From Vreelandella maris (lineage in GTDB: Bacteria > Pseudomonadota > Gammaproteobacteria > Pseudomonadales > Halomonadaceae), in NCBI RefSeq assembly GCF_013371085.1, contig NZ_JABWCV010000028.1, forward strand, positions 1-53,006: a stretch of DNA of 53,006 nucleotides. Direction: 5' to 3'. Of the stretch, positions 1-7,970 are shown in pieces (positions within the stretch are counted from its first letter, which is position 1; every line of letters begins with the position of its first letter). The position numbers and the translations under genes were made by a program. The notes below the pieces were generated by a model. That model was not told the DNA's origin. It worked only from the letters and a program-made list of their open reading frames with translations, and did not search any database.

Positions 1-118
1 TGAAGTACACCTGGCTGCCCTTGAGTGCCTATCTCTCGTTTGAACGTCTACATGAAGAGGTACACCGCTTACTCGGTGGTTACGGAACTGATCACGCGAT
101 TAATTTTGAATAGGCACT
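1..118 (+). mobile_element. Right end of an IS630-family element (partial)
   Basis: The first 118 bases read as the 3' end of an IS630/Tc1-type element. They encode the last 36 residues of a transposase, which stop at 113, and leave an unrelated reading frame about 5 bases later. IS630 elements insert at TA. A TA at 119-120 follows directly and is the point where the neighbouring minus-strand barrel protein loses its sense, so 118 is my inferred outer base. The left end lies outside the window, so the terminal repeats cannot be paired here. Confidence 0.6.
3..113 (+). CDS. IS630-family transposase, C-terminal fragment
   Basis: This open frame runs in from beyond the left edge and ends with TAG at 111-113. 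It contains a WLPLSAYLSFERLHEEV segment followed by a GGYGTDHAINFE end. That pattern resembles the C-terminal tail of IS630-family DDE transposases, where a W-L-P-x-x-A-Y segment follows the catalytic core. The catalytic DDE residues would lie upstream, outside the window. The call rests on remembered family resemblance over only 36 residues, so the family is likely rather than certain. Whether the full transposase is intact cannot be judged. Confidence 0.55.
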   Translation, partial: KYTWLPLSAYLSFERLHEEVHRLLGGYGTDHAINFE

Positions 119-424
119 TACCGGAAAAATCCCCTTAGCATAGGCGCCGGCCAAATGGTCTAAATCGGCGTCGCCATCTGAACCACCCGTGCCTAAATGG
201 CCTTCAAGGGCGAAGTAGTCGTTAAATTGGGCGCCACCGCGTAGGCGTAAGCCAACGGCGTCACGGGAGGAACCTTGTTCTGGATCCAGATTCCAAAACA
301 TCGCATCACCACCAACATATCCTTGTGGGTAGGTGAAGGATTGCTGGGCTTGTGCAGAAGCTGCAAAGGCGCCTGCGCCAACCAGGAGTGCCGCCGATGT
401 AAGTGATAATAGGGACATCTTCAT
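92..424 (-). pseudogene. Outer-membrane beta-barrel protein, truncated by the IS
   Basis: The start at 424 follows a GAGGTACAACCT ribosome site and gives a clear signal peptide (MKMSLLSLTSAALLVGAGAF, cleavage after AQAQ). About 80 residues of a small OmpA-like or porin-type barrel follow, with alternating strands such as GLRLRGGAQF and YFALEGHLG. Barrels of this type normally run to 170-200 residues, but this frame stops after 110. The last eight residues (SAYSKLIA) and the stop are encoded exactly by 92-118, the IS end, so only about 102 residues are native. The protein should be non-functional unless a short N-terminal piece has a role. It probably encoded a minor surface protein, and its 3' half lies on the far side of the element. 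Confidence 0.65.
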
Positions 425-500
425 AGGTTGTACCTCAGTTAAAAAACAGTGTTTCCTTACTCCGTTTGATTGTGGTTCATTACCCTGAAAAACGCAAACA

Positions 501-1421
501 TTACCTTCCTTTGGATAAGCTAAGCACAATAATACCGCCCACTACTACCGCGCCACCCACTAGCTGGCCGGGGCTAAGCATTTGATCCAGCACAAAATAA
601 CCCAGTATCAAGGAAGCAACCGGCTCGATATTCATGACCGGTGCATTGCGGGCCATATCGAGTCGCGGCACAAAAATAAACAGCGTGGAAAACGCCGAAC
701 CATACAACAGCCCTAACAACGAAAGCCCCAGCCACCCGGCACTGTTATCCGGCAGGCTCATGCCCCCTGGTACGACACCGGCGATGCCGCCAATAATCAT
801 GACAATAAACACCGTTTGCATGGTCAGCAGGCTACGCAGCGTACTGCCTACACCGGCCAAGCGGTGTTCGGTCACCCATAGCGCGCAGGCAAATACAAAG
901 GCGGCCATAAGACCAAAGCCAATGCCCGCGATCCATCCGGGGCCCATGCCATCAGCACTGGCGAGCCAGGAAGGAATATCCAGCACCACCAGCAAGCCAA
1001 TTAAAATAGTGCCCATGATGAGGCAGCTACGCAGGGTTGGCCGCGGCCCGCCCAGTGCCCAGCTCAATAACGCCAGTTGAATGGGGAAGGTATTCACCAG
1101 CAGCAGTGCAATCACCACCGGTAGCCTTGCCACCGCTGAATAGAGGCTGACGCTTTGTACCGCAATCAGCAGCCCCACGGTCAGTTGCCATGGCCATGAG
1201 CCAGCGGGTAGCCATAGGCGCTTGCGTTGCACGATCACCAACGCCACTAAAATCAAGCAGGCAACGCCCGAACGGGTTAAAACGGCTAGTAGCAACCCCG
1301 TGCCATTATCAAATGCCAGCCGTGCGGAAACGTGGTTGGCGGCGAACATGGTGGCCACGGTCATCATCAATAGAATCGCCAGATGGCGCGGCAATAGTTT
1401 GGGCAGTGTGGGCGCTGACAT
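501..1421 (-). CDS. DMT-superfamily (EamA) inner-membrane transporter
   Basis: This 306-residue protein has about ten hydrophobic helices in two homologous halves, the usual EamA arrangement. The first helix is near LAILLMMTVATMFAANHVSAR and the last near GGAVVVGGIIVLSLSKGR. Members export amino acids, metabolites or drugs, and the substrate cannot be read from sequence. A TTG at 1457 would add 12 residues, but neither start has a good ribosome site, so I prefer the ATG at 1421, which places helix 1 at the usual distance. The gene stands alone between the broken barrel gene and the cyo terminator and is probably monocistronic. Confidence 0.8.
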   Translation of the reverse strand: MSAPTLPKLLPRHLAILLMMTVATMFAANHVSARLAFDNGTGLLLAVLTRSGVACLILVALVIVQRKRLWLPAGSWPWQLTVGLLIAVQSVSLYSAVARLPVVIALLLVNTFPIQLALLSWALGGPRPTLRSCLIMGTILIGLLVVLDIPSWLASADGMGPGWIAGIGFGLMAAFVFACALWVTEHRLAGVGSTLRSLLTMQTVFIVMIIGGIAGVVPGGMSLPDNSAGWLGLSLLGLLYGSAFSTLFIFVPRLDMARNAPVMNIEPVASLILGYFVLDQMLSPGQLVGGAVVVGGIIVLSLSKGR

Positions 1422-1595
1422 AAGGACGTAATGGCTCGTTAAGGGAGAAGAGATCAAGGGGCAACCAGGGCCAGTGAAGCATACCTGGCGTTAAAAAGCA
1501 GGCTAACGAAAAGCGTACACTGCTTTCTGCATTGCAGCATTTTATACTAAAGTCTAAGGCATTTCTCCCCTTATCCTGTCTTAGCTGTACAAGGG

Positions 1596-1633
1596 CAACA
1601 AAACGCCCCGAGCAGATGGCCGCTCGGGGCGTT
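1596..1633 (-). terminator. Intrinsic terminator of the cyo operon
   Basis: A perfect 12-bp stem (1602-1613 with 1622-1633) encloses an 8-base loop. On the minus strand it is followed by GTTTTGTT. It lies 34 bases after the cyoE stop and suits factor-independent termination of cyoABCDE. Confidence 0.75.
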
Positions 1634-1666
1634 GTGGTAGTACGTCGGGCAACTCGTGCCGTTAGG

Positions 1667-2590
1667 TTACGCCAGCATGGGCACCATCGCTTCCAGTACC
1701 ATGACTAAGCTCATCGCGGTGATAGTAAGAATAGAGACCCCAAACACCTTCTTGGCCCAGCGAACATCGTCCTCTAACCGATAGCCGCGCAGTGCCAAGT
1801 AGAGCCAGTAGCCACCCATGGTCAGCGCCACGCAGAGATACCCGGCTCCTGCTTGGCTGGCCAACCCCAGCGCCAGCGAGGCAGGAATAAACGCCACGAT
1901 ATAGCCCAGGATATGGTGCTTGGCCATTTTGACCCCGCGCACCACGGGCAGTACCGGTATCGATGCTCGTTGATAATCGGCGTAGCGGAAGATCGCGATG
2001 GCATAGGAGTGCGGCATCTGCCACAGGCAAAAGATCACCAGCAGCATAATGGCGCCACTGTCGAACTGCCCCGTCACGGCGCAGTATCCCACCACCGGCG
2101 GCATAGCACCCGAAAGGCTGCCGACCAAGGTGCCGTATTCGGAGCGGCGCTTCATATAAAGGCTATAAAGCCCCACATACACGCCCCAGCCAATCACCGC
2201 CAACGCCACGGTCAATCCGTTGGTTCCCAGCGCCAGGCACACCACCCCCGATACACCCAGCAGCGCCGAAACGCCCAATGCCTGGGTGATGGAGATGCTG
2301 CCCCTGACCAGCGGGCGATGGCGGGTACGCGCCATCAGTGCATCAATATCGCGGTCGATGACGTTGTTACACGCACAGCCGGACGCGATGATTAATGCAA
2401 TGCCCACCATGACCGAGACAAAGCTGAGCCACTCGAACTGCCCCTGTGCGGCAAGAAAGTAGCCGCCCAGAGTGGCAATCAGGTTACCCCCGATAATGCC
2501 GGGTTTGGTCAGTTCGAGCAGATCCCGCCAACGGCTAGGTGCCGTGATCAGCCGATCATCATGTTGAGATGCAGATGCTGCATGATCCAC
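1667..2590 (-). CDS. cyoE: Protoheme IX farnesyltransferase (heme O synthase)
   Basis: CyoE attaches a farnesyl group to heme b in the inner membrane, giving the heme O needed by the bo3 oxidase. The UbiA-type prenyl-diphosphate site N75-x3-D79-x3-D83 is visible, with ARTRHRPL just after it, and there are about nine membrane helices in 307 residues. The start is a GTG at 2590 inside the end of cyoD, a 43-base overlap. It is supported by TAGGAGG six bases upstream, although the protein is about 22 residues longer at its N-terminus than E. coli CyoE. It is the last gene of the operon, so its output is coupled to the oxidase it serves. Confidence 0.93.
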   Translation of the reverse strand: MDHAASASQHDDRLITAPSRWRDLLELTKPGIIGGNLIATLGGYFLAAQGQFEWLSFVSVMVGIALIIASGCACNNVIDRDIDALMARTRHRPLVRGSISITQALGVSALLGVSGVVCLALGTNGLTVALAVIGWGVYVGLYSLYMKRRSEYGTLVGSLSGAMPPVVGYCAVTGQFDSGAIMLLVIFCLWQMPHSYAIAIFRYADYQRASIPVLPVVRGVKMAKHHILGYIVAFIPASLALGLASQAGAGYLCVALTMGGYWLYLALRGYRLEDDVRWAKKVFGVSILTITAMSLVMVLEAMVPMLA

Positions 2591-2877
2591 AGCGAGCCTC
2601 CTACCACTAAGACGAGAATCGTCAGTGTGAAGACGAAGGACATTACGTTCCAGCCTTCGTCGGCTTTGGTATTCATATGCATGAACATGACCAATTGCAC
2701 CAATATCTGCAATACCGCAGTCACGGCCACCACGATGACAGTCGTGAGAACACTAAGTGTGCCACTCATCACCACCCCAAAGGGGATAATGGTCAGTATC
2801 AGCGACAATACCAGTCCTGTCACATACGACTTTACGCTGCCATGGTTATTAGTGGGGCTAGTCGGAGAATGACTCAT
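2548..2877 (-). CDS. cyoD: Cytochrome bo3 ubiquinol oxidase subunit IV
   Basis: This small subunit has three membrane helices in 109 residues, around YVTGLVLSLILTIIPFGVVM, VIVVAVTAVLQILVQLVMF and FVFTLTILVLVVGGSLWIM. The central VQLVMFMHM segment is typical of the COX4_pro family. CyoD carries no redox centre and helps assemble the complex, probably around CuB in subunit I. The gene starts one base after the cyoC stop and its end overlaps the start of cyoE, so translation is tightly coupled along the operon. Confidence 0.93.
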   Translation of the reverse strand: MSHSPTSPTNNHGSVKSYVTGLVLSLILTIIPFGVVMSGTLSVLTTVIVVAVTAVLQILVQLVMFMHMNTKADEGWNVMSFVFTLTILVLVVGGSLWIMQHLHLNMMIG

Positions 2878-2878
2878 C

Positions 2879-3490
2879 TCACAGCACTCCCATCAGATAG
2901 ACGAATGAGAAGACACAGATCCAGACGATATCAAGGAAGTGCCAGAACAGACTTAGGCACAGAATCCTCGGCCGGGTCATGTCGTTCAAGCCTTTGGTAG
3001 AGAGCTGGATCAGCATGACCAAAATCCAGATCAAACCAAAGGTAACGTGCAGGCCGTGGGTGCCCACCAGCGTAAAGAACGACGACAAAAAGGCGCTTTT
3101 GTCGGGGCCATAGCCTTCATGAATCAGGTGCTGGAATTCGTAAATCTCCATGCCCACGAACGCCGCGCCCAGCACGAACGTAATGGCCAGCCACGCTTTC
3201 ACCTGACCCAGGCGTTCGGCATTCATCGCCAGCACGCCCATACCAAAGGTAAAACTACTGAACAACAGCAGGAACGTCTCGACCAGTACAAACGGTAGTT
3301 CAAAGATCTCAGCCGCTGTGGGCCCACCGGCCGTGCCTTTCATCAACACGGCGTAGGTGGCGAAGAGTGACCCGAAGATCACCAAATCGCTCATTAAGTA
3401 AACCCAAAAACCAAACAGCTTGGTTTCTGTTGCATCGTGATGCTCATGATGCACGACCGATCCTTCGTGATGTAACGTATCCGTTGCCAT
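2879..3490 (-). CDS. cyoC: Cytochrome bo3 ubiquinol oxidase subunit III
   Basis: This is a 203-residue heme-copper oxidase subunit III with five predicted helices, the bo3-type length (aa3-type subunit III has seven). Family features include [20 protein letters not shown] near the N-terminus and [16 protein letters not shown] near residue 140. The subunit binds no metal and stabilises subunit I. The N-terminus carries several histidines ([13 protein letters not shown]), which may bind metal weakly or mean nothing. The start codon overlaps the last base of the cyoB stop. Confidence 0.93.
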   Translation of the reverse strand: MATDTLHHEGSVVHHEHHDATETKLFGFWVYLMSDLVIFGSLFATYAVLMKGTAGGPTAAEIFELPFVLVETFLLLFSSFTFGMGVLAMNAERLGQVKAWLAITFVLGAAFVGMEIYEFQHLIHEGYGPDKSAFLSSFFTLVGTHGLHVTFGLIWILVMLIQLSTKGLNDMTRPRILCLSLFWHFLDIVWICVFSFVYLMGVL

Positions 3491-5532
3491 TACGCATTCA
3501 CCTCCACGTAGCGTTGCTTACCTTCGCGTCCTTCCACTTCGGCAGACGGCTTGTAAGGGTCGGAGTTTTTAACGCGTTGCTGGTGCGCGCGCTCGATGCG
3601 CTCTACTTCTTCAGCGGAGACGTAGTAGTCGATATCGTCGTTAAACACCCGTGCCATAAAGCTGACAAAGACACCGATAGCGCCTACCCCGGCCAGCCAC
3701 CAGATGTGCCATACCAAGGCAAAACCGATGATCAGCGCAAAAAAGCTGATGACAGGGCCAGCAACGGTGTTACGCGGCATATGAATATCGGTGTAAGGCG
3801 CTTCTTCCAGCTCTTCGTTACTGCGCTCTTTCTGCGACCAGAAGCTGTCGATGTCACCCACTTCCGGCAAGCGCGCGAAGTTGTAGAACGGCGCGGGTGA
3901 AGAAGTTGACCACTCCAAGGTACGGCCATCCCACGGGTCACCGGTCACATCAGCGTTCAGCTTGCGGTCGCGGATGCTCACCCAGAACTGAATCACGGTG
4001 CAGGCGATACCCATCATGATAATCACCGCGCCTACCCAGGCCAGAATCATCCACGGCTGCCATTCAGGGTTAGCGTAGGACTGCATGCGGCGCACGGCAC
4101 CAAAGAAGGCCAGCACGTAAAGCGGCATAAAGGCGACATAGAAGCCAATGAACCAGCACCAGAACGAACGCTTGCCCCATTTTTCGCTCAACGTGAAGCC
4201 AAACGCTTTGGGGAACCAGAAGGTCAGGCCTGCCATCATGCCGAACACGACACCGCCGATAATGACGTTGTGGAAGTGAGCAATAACAAACAGGCTGTTA
4301 TGCAGCACAAAGTTAGCGGCTGGCACGGCCAGCATCACACCGGTCATACCGCCCAGCGTAAAGGTGATAATAAAGCCTAGGGTCCAGAGTACCGGCGACG
4401 TCAGTTCCAAACTGCCGCGGAACATCGTGAACAGCCAGTTGAAGACTTTCACCCCAGTGGGGATGGCAATGATCATCGTCATAATGCCGAAGAAGGCATT
4501 AACGTTAGCGCCCGCCCCCATGGTGAAGAAGTGGTGCAGCCAGACGATAAACGACAGCAGCGTAATCGCAATCGTCGCCCATACCATGGTCATGTAACCA
4601 AACAACCGCTTACGGGCAAACGTCGAAATGACTTCCGAAAACACACCGAAGGCGGGCAGAATCAGGATATAAACTTCCGGATGGCCCCACGCCCAGATGA
4701 GGTTGACGTACATCATCATGTTGCCGCCAAAATCATTGGTGAAGAAGTGCATGCCTAAGTAGCGATCCAGCGTCAGCAGCGCAATGGTGGCGGTCAAAAT
4801 AGGGAACGAGGCGATGATCAACACGTTGGCGCACAGCGATGTCCAGGTGAAGATCGGCATGCGGAACATGGTCATGCCTTTGGTGCGCATCTTCAGAATC
4901 GTCACGAAGAAGTTGATACCGGTGAGCGTCGTACCTATCCCGGATATTTGTAATGCCCATATCCAGTAATCGACCCCCACCCCGGGACTGAACTCGATCC
5001 CCGATAAGGGCGCGTAAGCTAGCCAGCCGGTTTTGGCGAACTCCCCCACCACCAGCGAGATATTGACCAAGATCGCGGCGACGGCAAACAGCCAGAAACT
5101 CAGGTTATTCAGGAAGGGAAAAGCGACGTCGCGGGCACCAATTTGCAGCGGCACCACCAGGTTCATCAAACCGATGACCATGGGCATAGCGACAAAGAAG
5201 ATCATGATCACGCCGTGGGCGGTGAAGATCTGATCGTAGTGTTCGGGCGGTAAATAACCCGCGGCGCCCCCGGCGGCCATCGCCTGCTGGGTTCGCATCA
5301 TAATCGCATCCGAGAAGCCACGCAGCAGCATGACCAGAGCGACGATGAAGTACATAATGCCGAGCTTTTTGTGGTCAACGGAGGTAAACCACTCGTTCCA
5401 CAGCCAGCTCCATTTACGGTAATACGTTAACGCGCCTAACAGCGCGATCCCCCCAATGGCCATGAAGGCCGCGACGACCATAATGATCGGTTCGTGGTAG
5501 GGAATTGACTCTAAACTGAGTTTTCCAAACAC
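3490..5532 (-). CDS. cyoB: Cytochrome bo3 ubiquinol oxidase subunit I
   Basis: CyoB is the catalytic, proton-pumping subunit that reduces oxygen to water with electrons from ubiquinol. Over the functional core its numbering matches E. coli CyoB exactly. The heme b ligands are H106 and H421, the heme o ligand is H419, and the CuB ligands are H284, H333 and H334, with the cross-linking Y288 in [12 protein letters not shown]. The quinone-site residues R71, D75, H98 and Q101 are also present. At 680 residues with about 15 helices it is full length. It starts with GTG at 5532, three bases after the cyoA stop, behind an AGGGGGTT ribosome site. The N-terminal 50 and C-terminal 100 residues are more variable and acidic, as expected in a halophile. 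Confidence 0.97.
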   Translation of the reverse strand: MFGKLSLESIPYHEPIIMVVAAFMAIGGIALLGALTYYRKWSWLWNEWFTSVDHKKLGIMYFIVALVMLLRGFSDAIMMRTQQAMAAGGAAGYLPPEHYDQIFTAHGVIMIFFVAMPMVIGLMNLVVPLQIGARDVAFPFLNNLSFWLFAVAAILVNISLVVGEFAKTGWLAYAPLSGIEFSPGVGVDYWIWALQISGIGTTLTGINFFVTILKMRTKGMTMFRMPIFTWTSLCANVLIIASFPILTATIALLTLDRYLGMHFFTNDFGGNMMMYVNLIWAWGHPEVYILILPAFGVFSEVISTFARKRLFGYMTMVWATIAITLLSFIVWLHHFFTMGAGANVNAFFGIMTMIIAIPTGVKVFNWLFTMFRGSLELTSPVLWTLGFIITFTLGGMTGVMLAVPAANFVLHNSLFVIAHFHNVIIGGVVFGMMAGLTFWFPKAFGFTLSEKWGKRSFWCWFIGFYVAFMPLYVLAFFGAVRRMQSYANPEWQPWMILAWVGAVIIMMGIACTVIQFWVSIRDRKLNADVTGDPWDGRTLEWSTSSPAPFYNFARLPEVGDIDSFWSQKERSNEELEEAPYTDIHMPRNTVAGPVISFFALIIGFALVWHIWWLAGVGAIGVFVSFMARVFNDDIDYYVSAEEVERIERAHQQRVKNSDPYKPSAEVEGREGKQRYVEVNA

Positions 5533-5535
5533 GGC

Positions 5536-6561
5536 TTAACCCCCTGCTTCAACGCTAGTGGGATGGCTGCGCATGGCATGATCCTGACTAGCATGGTTGT
5601 TGGTGTCGTGGCCAGAATCGGCCGCTTGATGGGTGTTAGGTGCGTTATCGCCATCAGAAGAATCAGCATGGTCGCTGCTCAACTGATGATCGCCGCCCAT
5701 CTCGTGTTCACCGCCGGTGTGAAAGCTTTTCAAAATGCTTTCGTATAGCGCTGGTGAAATAGCTGAGAAGTACTCCACCGGGTGCGATTCACTGGGTTCC
5801 GCCAGTGCTTCGTAGCCTTCTGGGTAGGTCAGCGTTTCAGAGGCACCGCGCACGGTTTCAACCCAGGCATCAAACTCAGCGGGGGTGGTCACCTTGGCTT
5901 CAAACGTCATGCCCGAGAAGCCCGCGCCGCTGTAATTGGTAGAGCGACCTGGATAGCTGCCCATTTCATCGGCAATCAGATGGACATCGTTATCCATCCC
6001 CGCCATGGCGTAGATTTGGCTGCCAAGATGGGGAATGAAGAAAGCATTCATTACCGAACCTGAGCTAACACGGAAGCGCACGGGGGTATCGACGGGAAAG
6101 GCCACTTCATTGACACTGGCCACACCCTGCTCGGGATAGATAAACAGCCATTTCCAATCCAGCGCGACGGCCTGAATTTCGATCGGCTCCACGTCGCTTT
6201 CCAACGGCTTGTGTGGATCCAGGCTATGCGATGTTTTCCAGGTCAATAGCGCAAGCACCGCGATAATCGCGCAGGGCACGATCCAAATCACCGCTTCAAT
6301 CGCGTTGGAGTGCGCCCAATCGGGAAGGTACTTAGCCCCGCTATTACTACGCCGATAGCGCCAGCCAAACAGCAGCGTCATCGCAATAACAGGAATAACT
6401 ACAATCAACATCAGGCCAAAAGAGGTCAGAATCAGCGTCCGCTGCTCTGCGCCAACCTGCCCTTTGGGGTCTAATAGCGCTGAACTACAGCCTGCTAGAA
6501 ACAGGCACAGCGCAAGGAGCACTAACGTGCCTCGCCTGCGCCATAGTGAGCGTCGTTGCAT
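5536..6561 (-). CDS. cyoA: Cytochrome bo3 ubiquinol oxidase subunit II, with a His/Asp-rich tail
   Basis: Subunit II is a lipoprotein (LFLAGC, lipidated C25) with two membrane helices and a periplasmic cupredoxin-like domain. The CuA ligands of cytochrome c oxidases (C-x3-C and partner His/Met) are absent, which identifies it as a quinol oxidase subunit. The cupredoxin region holds the conserved FFIPHLGSQIYAMAGMDN and SGAGFSGMTFEAKV stretches. The last 60 or so residues are unusual: they are rich in His, Asp and Ser (for example GGEHEMGGDHQLSSDHADSS) and look disordered. This periplasmic tail could bind metal ions, or could simply be an acidic halophilic extension. The first gene of the operon, its start has only a weak GAG ribosome site. 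Confidence 0.95.
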   Translation of the reverse strand: MQRRSLWRRRGTLVLLALCLFLAGCSSALLDPKGQVGAEQRTLILTSFGLMLIVVIPVIAMTLLFGWRYRRSNSGAKYLPDWAHSNAIEAVIWIVPCAIIAVLALLTWKTSHSLDPHKPLESDVEPIEIQAVALDWKWLFIYPEQGVASVNEVAFPVDTPVRFRVSSGSVMNAFFIPHLGSQIYAMAGMDNDVHLIADEMGSYPGRSTNYSGAGFSGMTFEAKVTTPAEFDAWVETVRGASETLTYPEGYEALAEPSESHPVEYFSAISPALYESILKSFHTGGEHEMGGDHQLSSDHADSSDGDNAPNTHQAADSGHDTNNHASQDHAMRSHPTSVEAGG

Positions 6562-6892
6562 GGTGTGATCTCGTCCAAGGTGTTAAAAGTTAGGGTTTAA
6601 AACACACTAGCCAGCCGCGCGGCTATAAAACATAGCAGGCTAACTACCACCCCATACTCTTCCCAAAACATGCTCGTAGGAGCATGCTCACAAGAACATG
6701 CGTAGTGCACTGAGCGTCACTGCTCCGGGAAGAATATGCGCCGCCAAGTGGAAATAGCGGCGGGTCTTTCTCGCCTAAGCTTTAAAAGCGACGGCAAGTA
6801 AGACGAAAGTATTTTCTATTGATCTAGATCATGAAAGAAGTGGCGCATTGCCGCACCCAAGCTATTGACGGGTATAGGCAAACGAAAAACCT
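6562..6892. other. Intergenic region between cyoA and deoR (331 bases)
   Basis: No gene is apparent. The region holds the upstream control region of cyoABCDE and the 3' end of the deoR unit. It contains an ANR/FNR-like site (6819-6832) and a short perfect hairpin, CATGCTC at 6669-6675 pairing with GAGCATG at 6680-6686 around a 4-base loop. I could not place a convincing -35/-10 pair for cyoA. Confidence 0.5.
6819..6832 (-). promoter_or_regulatory. Candidate ANR/FNR box upstream of cyoA
   Basis: TTGATCTAGATCAT matches the FNR/ANR consensus TTGAT-N4-ATCAA at 9 of 10 defined positions. It lies about 258 bases upstream of the cyoA start on the reading strand. FNR-type repression of cyo under oxygen limitation is known in enterobacteria, so the role is plausible but untested. 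The distance implies a long leader or a promoter near the site. Confidence 0.45.
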
Positions 6893-7660
6893 CTACGCCA
6901 CGGTTACCGCTGGCACATCGCGACCATGCCCCTCTAGCAGTTGCGGCGCACCTTCTTCGTCGGTAACCACCACATCAAAATCGTCTAGGGCTGCGAAATA
7001 AGCCGGTCGCACCACGCCAAACTTGCTGGCATCCACTACCAGCAAGCGCTGCATAGCGGTGGCAATGGCGGCTTGTTTAGGCGCGACTTCGTGAAAGTGG
7101 AAGCAGCTTACGCCGCGCTCCAAATCCACCCCCGCCGCGGAAATCAATGCTTTGTTGATACCCAATCGTTCAATGGCGGCGGCCATATTATCGCTGCCAA
7201 ATGATTGTGAAGCGGCATAAAACAGCCCGCCCAATAACACTAGGCGCATATTAGGTAAGGCGGCAACGGCATTGGCGACGTTGAGTGCATAAGTCACCAC
7301 CGTTAGTTCACGGAAATGACTTAACTGACTCAGCAACGGAATCAGCGTCGAGCCACAGTCAATAAACAGCGTATCGCCCTCTTCAATAAAGGCAAGTACT
7401 CGCTGGCAGAGGCGATACTTCGCCTGATAGTGGCTAGCCTGCTGCTCGGTTAAGTCATAAATCGGTGTGACACCGGGGTAATTCGCCATTACCAAGCGCC
7501 CGCCCAGCAGGGTCATTGCAGTAGGCTGGGTGGTGAGATCGCGCCGGATGGTCATCTCCGATACATCACAAAGCTCTGCGGCATCGCGCAGATGAAGAGT
7601 GCCGCCACTGGCTAGCGCTTCCTGAAGTTTGGCAAGGCGCTGAGCGCTGCGGCCATTCAT
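6893..7660 (-). CDS. deoR: DeoR-type repressor of the deoxynucleoside operon
   Basis: This 255-residue DeoR-family regulator is very close in length to E. coli DeoR (252). It has an N-terminal winged helix, with recognition segment VSEMTIRRDL preceded by LHLRDAAELCD, and a C-terminal sugar-phosphate sensor of the DeoRC/isomerase fold with the FIDCGSTLIPLL loop. DeoR proteins respond to deoxyribose-5-phosphate and relieve repression of deo genes. The start at 7660 is chosen because AAGGAG lies nine bases ahead of it, while the ATG at 7669 abuts that site. It is transcribed away from tsx, and two 16-bp operators resembling the E. coli DeoR site lie between them, so it probably represses the divergent catabolic operon and possibly itself. 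Confidence 0.88.
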   Translation of the reverse strand: MNGRSAQRLAKLQEALASGGTLHLRDAAELCDVSEMTIRRDLTTQPTAMTLLGGRLVMANYPGVTPIYDLTEQQASHYQAKYRLCQRVLAFIEEGDTLFIDCGSTLIPLLSQLSHFRELTVVTYALNVANAVAALPNMRLVLLGGLFYAASQSFGSDNMAAAIERLGINKALISAAGVDLERGVSCFHFHEVAPKQAAIATAMQRLLVVDASKFGVVRPAYFAALDDFDVVVTDEEGAPQLLEGHGRDVPAVTVA

Positions 7661-7857
7661 GGTGGGCATCTCCTTATCAACCCCTCTTGTTGTGATTAGC
7701 GCAACATAAGCCTTCATGTTGTCTCTTGTTTCGTTTCTATGCTGAGCGAGCAGCGACGGAATTTCCACTGCGACAACGACCATTAACGCTATTCATGCTG
7801 CTTACGATAGTTATATGACATTTAAATAGCGTTGATGTGACAACACTTGCAAATCAA

Positions 7858-7873
7858 CGTTAGAAAAATAACA
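7858..7873 (+). promoter_or_regulatory. DeoR-like operator 1
   Basis: CGTTAGAAAAATAACA matches the E. coli deo operator TGTTAGAATTCTAACA, as I recall it, at 12 of 16 positions. Its centre is 21 bases from operator 2, two helical turns, so both sites face the same side of the DNA. Confidence 0.55.
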
Positions 7874-7878
7874 CTAAA

Positions 7879-7894
7879 TGTTATAATTTTAACA
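7879..7894 (+). promoter_or_regulatory. DeoR-like operator 2 overlapping a -10 hexamer
   Basis: TGTTATAATTTTAACA is a near-perfect palindrome that matches the E. coli DeoR operator at 14 of 16 positions. It contains TATAAT at 7882-7887, a perfect sigma-70 -10 element read toward tsx. The corresponding -35 is weak (TTAGAA at 7860-7865, 16-base spacer) and falls within operator 1. A repressor bound here would block the promoter directly. Confidence 0.7.
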
Positions 7895-7970
7895 TTCACG
7901 CCAGCCCGCACGACTATAACCACGGATAGCCACACTCAAATGGCTCCGCGACAACCCCGTTGAGGCTTAC

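Larger units (their letters stand above)
7661..7970. other. Divergent control region deoR-tsx (310 bases)
   Basis: There is no gene here. The region carries the ribosome site of deoR, an AT-rich core with two DeoR-like operators and a perfect -10 hexamer for the tsx direction, and the GAGG ribosome site of tsx at about 7961. A TGTGA at about 7836-7840 could be half of a CRP/Vfr site, but its partner half is poor. Confidence 0.6.

Noticed and set aside
1853..2395. 180-codon open frame antisense to cyoE
   Set aside because: It is a shadow of cyoE in GC-rich DNA. Its translation is rich in His, Arg and Gln with no domain, and it has no ribosome site.
3490..6561. Alternative reading as an aa3 cytochrome c oxidase
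   Set aside because: Subunit II lacks CuA ligands, subunit III has five helices, subunit I has the quinone-site residues R71, D75, H98 and Q101, and cyoD is present. It is a quinol oxidase.
7830..7852. CRP/Vfr site near TGTGACAACACTTGCA
   Set aside because: Only the TGTGA half fits; the second half is a poor match, so I did not list it as a site.
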